In this document: positions 1 to 9,200 of the stretch, in pieces
Layout: each line of letters starts with the position of its first letter
How positions within the stretch are numbered: position 1 is the first letter of the stretch
Assembly (NCBI RefSeq): GCF_963675165.1
Contig: NC_087387.1
Coordinates: forward strand, 5,172,990-5,236,989
Direction of reading: 5' to 3'
Length of the DNA stretch: 64,000 nucleotides
From: Halichondria panicea
Taxonomy: Eukaryota > Porifera > Demospongiae > Suberitida > Halichondriidae
The notes under the pieces: generated by a model
Told to the model about the DNA's origin: nothing
Database searches by the model: none
What the model saw: the letters and a program-made list of their open reading frames with translations, nothing else
Program-made: the position numbers and the translations under genes

Positions 1-2486
1 GTCGGTGAACTCTGTGACCTTTCACCCCCGAGAGTCACTAATAGCGTCCGGGTCAGGTGATAATACTGTACACATCTGGAACACAAGCGTGAGCACGCCA
101 CACAGAATGGAGAAAAATGTGAGTGTAGAGTTGAAATGAATTATGTTGGCTTTGATAGTGCTCATAAACTTGAGTTAGGATTGTGTATTCTCATAATACC
201 TACTATATACATGTACATGTACTAATGATGCGTTGATTCTTTTCGGATAGAAATGAAAAAAGAAGCATGGGATTATATCCTTGCTTAACTTTACTCTTAT
301 ACTTTCCTTAGAGCGCTATACACATTGCGTACATTTCCATTTCAAGAATGTTCTGTACCAGTTTGTATTTTACTTAGCACGTACCAATGGATCCTATTAT
401 ATATACACTGTATAATTATTTCTCTCTCTGCTGTTTCAGCGATCGTTTGACTCGTCTGGTGATGAACGTAACTGCTCGGATGAGGAGGTGGTTGAACCTG
501 CAGCTGAAATGATGACTCAGCAATCCTCTCCTGCCGCTAATGTCAAACATCCCTTCATCACACTCACAGCTCACAAAGGTGAGAGCTAGAGAAGAGCTAG
601 AGGGGCACTTCTGTTTGCCAAATGTATAGTGTTCCCTTTTCATACCTGAATCTACACTTACATGTACATGCAAACTAATGTACCAATTCGTAAATACAAT
701 TTACTGTCCTTTTGTGGATGAGTACAATTAAACCACTGAAAATACGAATTGTGCTTTTCCGAGCAGTGCCCAGTATAGAGATCGAGCTTGTTCTATTCTC
801 TCGTGGAATTTATTATATTATGACAGTCTGTGAGTGATCTTGGCTTCATGTATTGTATTGTATTGTCAAATAGCGTGCATTTAACACACCCTGTCCCTCC
901 TCCAGCCCCAGTGATTAGTTGTGACTGGATGTCAGAGGGTAAGAAGTTAGTGAGTGGTTCATGGGACAGGACTGCCAAACTGTGGGACTTCGAGTCCTCT
1001 CAAGTCATCCACTCTCTGGAAGGTGAGGATCACCTTTAGGAGTGTGGAGTGACTAAGCATCGTTTCTCTACCGTATGCCTCAAGGAGAGAAATGCTACTG
1101 CACTTATAACACATAGTTGATGTCTTGTCCCTTGGTAGTTAGTTCATCTCATTAACACAAGCCTGAATTAAACTGCAAATTACTTTTGACAATACCATTG
1201 TCTTCATTGTTATTATTCCTATTGTCTTTCATTCCATTGTAGTCAGTTCACATGGTGGATGTAGTTCTATAAGTCATTTCGATGCAATTGCTCACTTTAC
1301 CCCCCCCCCCCCCCCCTCACACACACACAGGTCACGACCTTGAGTTGACCCATGTCTGTGCCCATCCCACTCAACAACTGCTCGTTACCTCATCAGAGGA
1401 TGCGACTTTTAGACTCTGGGACTTCCGAGCTCCGCCCATTCACTCAGTGAACGTATTTCAGGGACACTCTAAACCTGTCAACTCGGCAGCTTTCAGTAGC
1501 CGAGAGTACGTTGTTAGCGGCTCTGATGATCACTCTATTAAGGTGTGTAGGTGTGGTGGGTGGGTGGGTGAGGGAGTGTGTTCCAAGTCGTAAAATCAGC
1601 ATGCAGGCTCCGTTGTAATGAACAAGTGATAGCATGTTCCTACCCCAATACAAAAACCTCTGCATAACGGATATTTCTACCATTTTCAGGTTTCACTATA
1701 AAATGATACTGTGATAATGTTTTCTTTTGTGTTAGATATGGGATCTCCGTAACATGAGGGCACCTGTGGACTCAGTCAGACTAGAGTGTGGAGTGAACAG
1801 GTGAGCAGAGCCACCAGCATGCAGTGTATTGTGTTATTCAACTCCACATGATTGTACATGTTACATGCATGTATACTTTGTATCTTTAACATGATCACGC
1901 AGTACAAAAGATCCATCACTCTGTATTCTGTACACTCTATACCACTACACCCACTTTTCCAGGATCTCGATCAGCCATGATGAGAGGGGGGTGTTGGCTG
2001 TGCCTCTGGATAATGGACACATTAAACTGTACGACCTTGCAGGGACCAGACTAGCCAGCCTGCCCAGGAGGAATAGACAGGTGAGCTGCTGCATGTATAC
2101 CGAAATGTTGTACATGTATCTGATACATGTAGGTTTCATATAATTATTTATAATTATGCCAAGAAATCTGCAGATGCATTTGAGGTCAGCTGACTGCATG
2201 TGTTTCTTAAGAAATAAATGTTAGAATCACCAATACAGCATTGAATTAAGTTTTGCTAGACATATACAACACACTGTATTAGTGTGTGGTATACGTCAGT
2301 CTGCACGGTTATACATGCATGTAGCATTGTATTGTGTATATGTGACTGTATACTATTGTGCAGGGACATCGGAGGATGGTGTACAGTGTGGCATGGTCAT
2401 GTGACAGTCATGTGACTCCTGACCGCTGCAATCTCTTCTCCTCTGGGTTCGATAACAAGGTGGTGGGCTGGAAGATCTCCTGGTGA
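1..2486 (+). CDS. WDR37: WD repeat-containing protein 37, C-terminal part (7 exons)
   Basis: Spliced gene entering from the left edge. Exons read as 1-118, 440-578, 906-1022, 1331-1542, 1736-1800, 1963-2080 and 2364-2486, all with GT-AG borders and matching phases; TGA is at 2484-2486. The product is a WD40 propeller: repeats with [39 protein letters not shown] and [15 protein letters not shown], an acidic linker between the first and second, and the end [11 protein letters not shown] then [15 protein letters not shown]. The [31 protein letters not shown] and CNLF..GFD..V.GW signatures are those I know from WDR37. WDR37 proteins are conserved scaffold-like WD40 proteins in animals; the vertebrate one partners PACS proteins. 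The N-terminal exons lie outside the window. No frame breaks seen. Introns are 160-330 bases. Confidence 0.9.
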
Positions 2487-2506
2487 ACTGTTAATTGGAA
2501 TTTATC

Positions 2507-2512
2507 AATAAA
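2507..2512 (+). promoter_or_regulatory. polyadenylation signal AATAAA of WDR37
   Basis: AATAAA 21 bases after the WDR37 stop codon, followed by a T-rich stretch. This is the expected position for a compact 3' UTR. Confidence 0.6.
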
Positions 2513-2766
2513 TTACTGTTTTACTTTCTGTTACATTCTGTTCTGTACATTTCCTGGGCAAGTAGAAGTTTTATGAGACATTTTGAAAACATTCTGCATA
2601 GGCCAATATAATTCCATTGAAGATGCAAGCTTTTGTGCAATGATAGATCAGATCTATAGGTCTAAATACAAGACCACTTTTTGCAATATATGGCTGGTAT
2701 ATAGAGGTACACAATTATTACAAGAACAGAATCAGTGGTCTCAATTAATGCCAAGGTATATAAGCT

Positions 2767-2990
2767 GACTTAGGTGTTTCAAGGATAGTGAATATTCAGC
2801 CTGGTTGGTTGGCTAGCTGCCACTATGACTAATACCCCTGCCATGGCAATGGTCTGTACATGCCACCAGAGGCAATCCAATCATGCAAGAGGAAGGAGCC
2901 GCACAATACAAAACAGCCATAATTATAATATTATACTCCTTTAATTTGGTGTGGTATCTCCGTTCACAACACAAACTTTCCCAAACCTGC
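2767..2990 (+). pseudogene. fragment of a kinase-Kelch gene (activation-segment region)
   Basis: The stretch matches bases 6124-6333 of the first kinase-Kelch gene: D-L-G-V-S-R-I-V-N-I-Q-P-G is readable at its start, then the match continues through the activation segment, APE-like region and the following helix, but with indels and stops. Nothing else of the gene is present: no N-lobe, no catalytic loop, no Kelch. It is the relic of a copy that stood 5' of the present tandem pair. It contains an insertion of TATAATTAT-like sequence. Not functional. Confidence 0.8.
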
Positions 2991-3134
2991 AACATAATAA
3001 TTATACTGCAACTATGATCCGATTTCAACATGCAGAGTGAGACATACATTACTGTCAAAAACCATATAATACAGCCTTGCTCTACGTACATAGGGTAGAG
3101 ATAGAGGTAAAAACATGCACACATTACATTACAT

Positions 3135-3193
3135 TAGTCTCATGAATCAGCCGCACCTTTGGACACCAAAGGTGCGGCTGATTCATGAGACTA
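3135..3193. mobile_element. 59-bp perfect foldback element with 9-bp target duplication
   Basis: Two 28-base arms (3135-3162 and 3166-3193) are exact reverse complements around the 3-base loop ACA. The arm begins TAGTCTCATGAATCAGCC. The element is flanked by exact 9-base direct repeats ACATTACAT (3126-3134 and 3194-3202). The paralogous segment at about 4812-4822 lacks it. Termini (TAG...CTA) and TSD length match the other foldbacks of the window. Too short to code for anything. Confidence 0.88.
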
Positions 3194-3478
3194 ACATTAC
3201 ATCCACTGGAAAAAAGAACAAGTGTGTCCACAGGTGCATGCTGACTATACCATCCTCTACTATTTCTTGCCCTTTGATTTGCTCAACTTCACCAGGAAAA
3301 GTTCTTGATAACAATTAATAATTTATGCACAAAGTGCATGGGCTGCGGCTGCTGCTCTAAACTGTATTCTCAGTATAGACATGTGCTGTCAGTGTGTGTA
3401 GGTCTATATACAATGGCTATGTGCTACCACATAGTCACTGTATAACGAGGTATTTTGCACATAATTATGGCTGCCTTA

Positions 3479-3904
3479 CACCGTAATTGATGTAATTACA
3501 GCGCCAGAAAAAATTAATTCCACTTCTGAGTGGCGCATCTTTAGAGCACAAAAAATTGCGTTCAACCCAAGCTGGCGCCTAACAACAGCTAGTATAGAAT
3601 TTGTAGACAAAATGGGCGTGGTCTAGCTCAGTTTCACTTGCAAGCTGCACCGTTAACCCGCGTTGAGAGCTAAATGACTTGTGAACAACGTTCATTGACT
3701 GTAGCTATGGGTTAGACAACTGTTTAGAAGTGAAGGAAGTCAAAAATGAAGGATGATTGTCTTGATGTCTCAAACAAGCTTTTTTATAAGCGCCAGAAAA
3801 AAATAATTCCAACAACGGTTGGCGCTTTTTTGGGACCTAAAAAATTATGCTGATGCTGACGTGGCGGTTAAATTATAGTGGCGCTGTAATTACATCAATT
3901 ACGG
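3479..3904. mobile_element. 426-bp MITE with TA target duplication (Tc1/mariner-like size class)
   Basis: Inverted ends of about 24 bases (CCGTAATTGATGTAATTACA then GCGCC on the left, the reverse complement ending at 3904) enclose non-coding DNA. A sub-repeat starting GCGCCAGAAAAAA occurs at 3501 and 3791. TA dinucleotides flank the element (3477-3478 and 3905-3906), and copy B of the segmental duplication has CCTTATACTG at 5094-5103, which is exactly the empty TA site. This makes the borders secure. Superfamily is inferred from the TA duplication only. Confidence 0.85.
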
Positions 3905-4565
3905 TATACTGTTATCCTCAGTGACCAAGCAGCACAGATTATAGGCTAGTAATATATTCTGTATACTGGAAGTTTAGATCTAAATAATTATTATAGCCAT
4001 TGATTCTCAACTCAACCTCCAATTAGGCTGTACTGTGACTCCACTGCTCAGAATAGACTTCTCTAGGCTAGGGAGGCCCTATATCACTATAGGGGGCCTA
4101 TACCGCTAGTGCAACAGCCCCCCCCCCAACACCCCAAATCGCTAACGTTTTATGGCCGGGGGCGGGGTCCCCCATTTCAGCGCCCCCGGGCCCTAAAACG
4201 CTAGTGATTTGGGGCCCCCCCACGGCCCTATTTCACTAGCGCCCCTCCAGCGATGCCCCCACTTATAACTTGCAGTGTAGATGGTATCTATGCTTGTAGC
4301 CTCAGCCTCATGGTCTAAGTAAATCTAGATGTCCCTTGCTGACTAGATCTTGCACAGTACTTACTCATAATTAGCTCTCTTGCTGACTAAGTGCAGAGTT
4401 TAATAACACCATGACTTGCAGGTGCTATTGGCTAATGTTAGGCTAGCTATACCAGAGCAGGAAGATGTAGATCTATCCTCAATACTTTAACTGAACTCGA
4501 GAAAGTTGTTATTTTATGCCCCTGTTATCAGTTACGGAATAAATTACTGTTCCTTTAACTGGCTC

Positions 4566-4765
4566 NNNNNNNNNNNNNNNNNNNNNNNNNNNNNNNNNNN
4601 NNNNNNNNNNNNNNNNNNNNNNNNNNNNNNNNNNNNNNNNNNNNNNNNNNNNNNNNNNNNNNNNNNNNNNNNNNNNNNNNNNNNNNNNNNNNNNNNNNNN
4701 NNNNNNNNNNNNNNNNNNNNNNNNNNNNNNNNNNNNNNNNNNNNNNNNNNNNNNNNNNNNNNNNN
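4566..4765. other. assembly gap, 200 N
   Basis: Exactly 200 N between the two copies of the segmental duplication; the round size suggests a placeholder. Open frames read across it are meaningless. Confidence 0.98.
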
Positions 4766-5348
4766 AAACCATAGAGCCTTGCTCTACGTACATAGGGCTG
4801 AGATAGAGATAATAAAACACACATGGAAAAAAGAACAAGTGCATGTGTCAACAGGTGGCTGACTACCATGCATCCTCCACAATTTCTTGCTCTTTGATTT
4901 GCAGTTTATTCTCAACTTCACCAGGAAAAGTTTTTGATAACAAAGTGCATGGGCTGCGGCTGCTGCTTGTATTCTCAGTATTATAATTATGCTCAGCCTA
5001 TATGAATGCATGCATGCATGTGCTGTGTATACAATGGCTATGTGCTGCCACACTGTAACACAGACCTTATTTTGCACATAATTATGGCTGCCTTATACTG
5101 TTATCGTCAGTGACCAAGCAGCACAGATTATAGGCTAGTAATATATTCTGTATTGGAGTTTAGATCTACATAAACATTATAGCCATTGATTCTCAACTTA
5201 ACCTCCTATTACTGTTGTGCTGGCTTGACTCCACTGCTCAGAATAGACTTCTCTAGGGGGGCCCTATAATCACTAAGGGGGGTGTATACCGCTAGTGCAA
5301 TGGGGGCCCCCTTACACCCCAAAATCGCTAGCGTTTTAGGGCCGGGGG
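4766..5348. repeat. segmental duplication, copy B
   Basis: Partner of 3060-4240, reduced by absence of the two copy-A insertions. It ends in the GC-rich tract TTAGGGCCGGGGG into which the 5349-5457 element has inserted, and it abuts the promoter of the first kinase-Kelch gene. No gene seen. Confidence 0.8.
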
Positions 5349-5457
5349 TAGCCTCAATCCCAGGCCGAGTTTTCGCTTTTATAACGGCTAGGCGAACAAC
5401 TGATCCCAGGCCGAGTTTTCGCTTTTATAACGGTTATGTAAACAACTTTCGAGGCTA
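5349..5457. mobile_element. 109-bp foldback-family element, 10-bp target duplication
   Basis: Begins TAGCCTCAATCCCAGGCC and ends CGAGGCTA. The inner unit CGAGTTTTCGCTTTTATAAC is present twice in direct orientation instead of as a palindrome, so this copy is rearranged. Direct repeats GGGCCGGGGG (5339-5348, 5458-5467) flank it, and copy A has an uninterrupted GGCCGGGGG at 4155-4163. It sits about 110 bases upstream of a kinase start codon. Confidence 0.8.
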
Positions 5458-5517
5458 GGGCCGGGGGCCCCAAAATAAGGGGGGCGCGCTTCTACACCGG
5501 TACCGTGTACCTCATTT

Positions 5518-5527
5518 GCGCATGCGC
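5518..5527. promoter_or_regulatory. GCGCATGCGC palindrome, NRF1-like site, upstream of kinase gene 1
   Basis: The palindrome lies 42 bases upstream of the ATG at 5569. It matches the core of the animal NRF1 consensus (TGCGCATGCGCA). The second kinase-Kelch gene has the same motif close upstream. That it drives transcription is inference. Confidence 0.45.
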
Positions 5528-5568
5528 TCCTACGCATAACAAGATACGCCTACATAATTATTTGCAAG

Positions 5569-8251
5569 ATGGCTGGTAGAGACAACAGAATCACCGCTCC
5601 CGAATTGGAGCAGTTCATAGTCGCTACAGTTCAGTTGACTGGACGTGTACTAGGAGCAGGTGCTTATGGCAGCGTGGAGGAGGTGGAGATACCTGGAGCA
5701 ACGGTAGCTGCCAAAAAAATGCATCAACAGCTTGTCAACCTGGGCTCTCCACAGCAGGTACAGGTAGCTCTAGCCAGCCATTGGATAATTTATTGCCTCA
5801 CAGGTTAAGAAGTGGGTGACTGATTTTGTGGAGGAGTGTAAGCTGATGAGCCAGCTCCGTCACCCTCATATAGTACAGTTCCTAGGGGTGTGCTATCTGC
5901 CTGGATCGCAACTCCCCGTCTTACTAATGGAGAAGCTACAAACTAGCCTCGATAGTCTTCTAGAAACGAGCCTCAACATCTCTATTGACCTCAAAGTGCA
6001 CCTTCTGACGGGGACTGGCCGAGGGGTGGTCTATCTGCACAGCTGCACTCCACCCATTGCCCATCGTGATCTGTCTGCCAAGAACATTCTAGTCGATAAC
6101 GGTCTCAATGCCAAGATAGCAGACTTGGGTGTTTCAAGAATTGTAAACATTCAGCCTGGCCGGCTAGCTGCCTCGATGACTCAAATGCCAGGCACTGGTG
6201 TGTACATGCCACCAGAGGCAGCTCAAGAGGAAGGAGTTACACAATACAACACTGCCATAGACATCTTCTCCTTTGGTGTAGTATCTCTGTTCACACTGAC
6301 GCAAACCTTTCCAAGAAATCTCAAACCTGCCAGTTATCGGGACTCTGTCACTCGCCTGGTCTTAGGACGAACAGAAGTTGAACGTCGTGAAGATTATATA
6401 CAGCCAATGATAGCAGATCTTGGTGAGAACCATCCCCTTGTCCAGTTGACCCTCAATTGTCTGGAGTATGATCAAGAAGATCGACCATCTGCTGTGGTGG
6501 TGTTGACACAATTGGAGAAGGTTGGAACAACACTCTCTCAGAACTGCACCCAGACCAAGCTGGAACTGATTCAAAAAGTTGCTGCGAAGGATGAAAGGAT
6601 AAAAGATGCTGAAAGAGTTGCCAATGAGAAGCAAGCTCAAATTGCAGCACTGGAAAAATTGCACTTTGAGGAAATCAAACAAAGAGATGCAGGAATTTAT
6701 CCATTTCAGAGTGAAATGTTCAAAGTATCAGGCCAAGTTAACCAACTATTACACCAAATCTCTGTGAAAGATACTCAAAGTATTCGATTGCAATCAGTTA
6801 TCAATGAGAAACAAGAGCAAGTCCGTGGACTGGAAGAGCTGACTACTCTCCAACGAGAGCAGTTGGAAGTTCAACACAGAGAAATTGCTGATCTCTCCAA
6901 TGCCGTGAAGTCTCTACGGATACAGCATCAGGAGGACCAACCTCAGGGCTCAGAGCAGAAAGAGGTGACTGCATTAAATGCAGCTACATATCGGGAGAAG
7001 GCGAGTGGGTTCCCTTTACCGAAGTATAATACGTATTGTATAGGAATTCCTTTTACTGATCAAAGTTGTGTATGCATTGTTCGACGTATATACAATGCAC
7101 TAAAATAGTGATTACACTTATGCACTCACCTTCTCCGTATAGTAAGATCGACGAGCTATAGACATTTAATTGTCATTGTTTATACTGAGACAATACTTCT
7201 GTACAATCTTTGATGAAGTTGATGTACATAAATTATAAGTACAATAACACTCACCACTTTGATATTTATACGCACGTTTTAGTTGTGTGCATGCAGTTAT
7301 TTTAATATCTTGTCTCCATTTGTATTACAGACAATCACAGACAAAGTTCTAAAACCATTCAAGAATGTTACGAGCGCTGGAATTGAAGTGCTACCACACA
7401 AGTCGACCACATCCGTTCCAACCAGCATCACATTCGACTGGAAAAAATGGAAAATACCACGGGGGATGGACGTGACAGATCTACCTGTGGCTATGAATGA
7501 GAAACTGTACATGAGCGGCTGGGGTAGCTGTCCTGAGACGGTGCTAGTGTACACACCAGAACAGGATAATTGGGGTGAACTGCCACCTCCTCCAGTACGC
7601 GGCTTCACCGTAGCAACACTGGGAGGTCAACTGCTAGTGGTTGGCGGTAGAGATGATTCTACTAATGGCAAATACACAAATACCATCCTAACAATCGATG
7701 AGCGCTCTCGACAATGGGTTCAGACACTTCCCCCCATGCCAACTGCATTTCCCAATCCACGCGTACTAGCATATCAGGAGCATTTGATCGTTGTTAGTGG
7801 GGAAAGCGGTCACAAGCATTTAAAAGTAACCATTTACAATCAAGTAATGTGGATTAAGGTTGAACAGCCGAAATTGTCAGGTTTAAGAAGTCCAGTGCTT
7901 ATTGAAGATACACTGTATTTAATTGGAGATGACAATTTCAGTACCGCATTAATATTGCGAGCGCATGTGCCCACTCTCATATCTGGAGCCAAAACTGGAA
8001 TATGGGAAGATTTTCGTAAAACTCTTTACAAGTCGAGCCTGGTTGCTATTGACAACACCCTGATGGCTGTAGGGGGGGTCGATAATGATATTGAACCTGA
8101 ACTAAGACGTGAAAGATACGATATACGTAATCTTAACAGCCGTGCCATAGTCGGTCGCCTCCCTAAGCCAATGAAGCATTGTAAGTGCGCAGTAGTCTCT
8201 GGAAAACTGTTCCTAATTGACGACCTCAGTGAAGTTTATGTCAGTTGCTGA
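5569..8251 (+). CDS. protein kinase - coiled coil - Kelch fusion, gene 1
   Basis: Three exons: 5569-5757, 5804 to about 6964, 7331-8251; about 756 residues. The first intron is only 46 bases. The kinase has the glycine loop GAGAYGSVEE, lysine in VAAKK, catalytic loop HRDLSAKNILVD, DLG in place of DFG (ADLGVSRI), and PPEAA for the APE motif; all core catalytic residues are present, so activity is likely. It resembles TKL-type kinases. A heptad-rich stretch of about 130 residues follows. The last exon holds four to five Kelch blades (LLVVGGR, WVQTLPPMP, TLMAVGG). The exon 2 donor is uncertain: GTGACT after 6964 keeps phase 0; a GC donor after 7000 is an alternative, and reading through ends at 7108 without Kelch. 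The start ATG matches that of gene 2. Kelch propellers usually bind proteins, so a substrate-docking role is plausible. Confidence 0.82.
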
Positions 8252-8552
8252 AAAAACTTGTATAGAAAGTAGTTTTCTTGTTTTTATACGTCTATTCATT
8301 TGCTTGTGATATATATACACAGTGGGCAGCTAAAATGTACAAGCACTGCATGGAGATTGAAAGATGCATTAGTCAATCCATTCCTCTATGCATGCCTGCA
8401 AAATCGGCCTGGGGTTGAGGCTACAGACACAGTATTTTTTTTTCCGTGTAATATCAAAACAATACAAATGTACAAAAGCAACAGACCAAAAGATAAGAGG
8501 GGGGGGGGGGGCATACAGTTTAGCGGATACCATCCGCTGAAGGCGGTATCTT
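8252..8552. other. intergenic stretch after kinase gene 1
   Basis: AT-rich, with a 12-base G run near 8500 and a small hairpin GCGGATACC/GGCGGTATC just before the 8553-9136 element. I see no coding sequence. Confidence 0.6.
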
Positions 8553-9136
8553 AGGCCACAACAAGAGGTAGTTCTGTTTCTGGTCAGGTTGCTTCCCTGA
8601 ATAGGTGAGGCCAGGAGGGACAACAGCAACTGAGCCACACATATTTGCAGTGTCATCACTTTTTTATTTTTCACAGTTTGTCTTTAAAAACGGTTTACAA
8701 TACAATAATAACATCTAAATAACATACAGGAAGAGGTATTTTAGGCTTTGGCAACCAGAACATTGAACTAAGAATTGTCTCTATATCAAACACACCTATA
8801 TAATTATGTCATTGCACTAGCTTGAGCCATTGTACGTGCTCGCTCTGTATCAAAGCAAAAAAGCAAAATGAGACCACATAATTATTGTGTTAGCATAATA
8901 ACATCTTTCATTGCAAATTACAAGATAGTATATACATTAATACAAGATACAAGCACTAGCTTACTGAATATTGAATTGTTGTAGGTGCTGTACATGTAAT
9001 TATTGTAACACCCACTCAATCTAAAGTGAGTGGGTGTGGTTTGCGCATGCGCATTAGGTGTGTTGCTGAAAAAACAGACCAGTGAAATATTGAGCGGCGG
9101 ATGGACCAGAAACAGAACTACCTCTTGTTGTGGCCT
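8553..9136. mobile_element. 584-bp element with 33-bp inverted ends
   Basis: AGGCCACAACAAGAGGTAGT and 13 further bases at 8553-8585 recur inverted at 9104-9136. The interior is non-coding and holds a hairpin ACACCCACTCA/TGAGTGGGTGT at 9008-9036. No clear target duplication was found, so the ends may have decayed. It lies between the two kinase genes, which suggests it arrived after the tandem duplication, as nothing like it precedes gene 1. Confidence 0.7.
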
Positions 9137-9154
9137 TAGGCATGCGCATGCGCA
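9042..9154. promoter_or_regulatory. two TGCGCATGCGCA palindromes upstream of kinase gene 2
   Basis: Exact 12-base palindromes at 9042-9053 and 9143-9154, 148 and 47 bases before the ATG at 9201. They equal the NRF1 consensus of animals. Gene 1 has the 10-base core at nearly the same distance. Conservation of the motif while surrounding promoter DNA differs is the argument for function. Confidence 0.5.
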
Positions 9155-9200
9155 TGTATAGGAATAATCAGTGATCACCCCATTTCTTGCAAGATCAGAG

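Larger units (their letters stand above)
3060..4240. repeat. segmental duplication, copy A (with 4766-5348 and on to about 5500)
   Basis: Bases 3060-4240 align with 4766-5500 beyond the gap: the tracts around CCTTGCTCTACGTACATAGG, GGAAAAAAGAACAAGTG, TTCACCAGGAAAAGTT, GCATGGGCTGCGGCTGCTGC and ACCAAGCAGCACAGATTATA occur in the same order. Copy A carries two insertions that copy B lacks (3135-3193 and 3479-3904); copy B carries one that A lacks (5349-5457). The right part holds a GC-rich foldback at about 4131-4219 with arms around CGCTAACGTTTTATGGCC and its near-complement. No gene seen in it. Confidence 0.85.

Noticed and set aside
4506-4869. Open frames across the first gap
   Set aside because: They consist mainly of N and have no meaning; the same holds at 25398-25646.
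7000-7108. Kinase gene 1 ending at the in-frame stop 7106-7108 without Kelch
   Set aside because: Gene 2 has the same layout with a clear donor into the Kelch exon; read-through may be a minor form only.
8300-8674. Overlapping frames of 84 and 101 codons on opposite strands
   Set aside because: No domain, no splice signals, and a G run inside; they extend into a transposon end.
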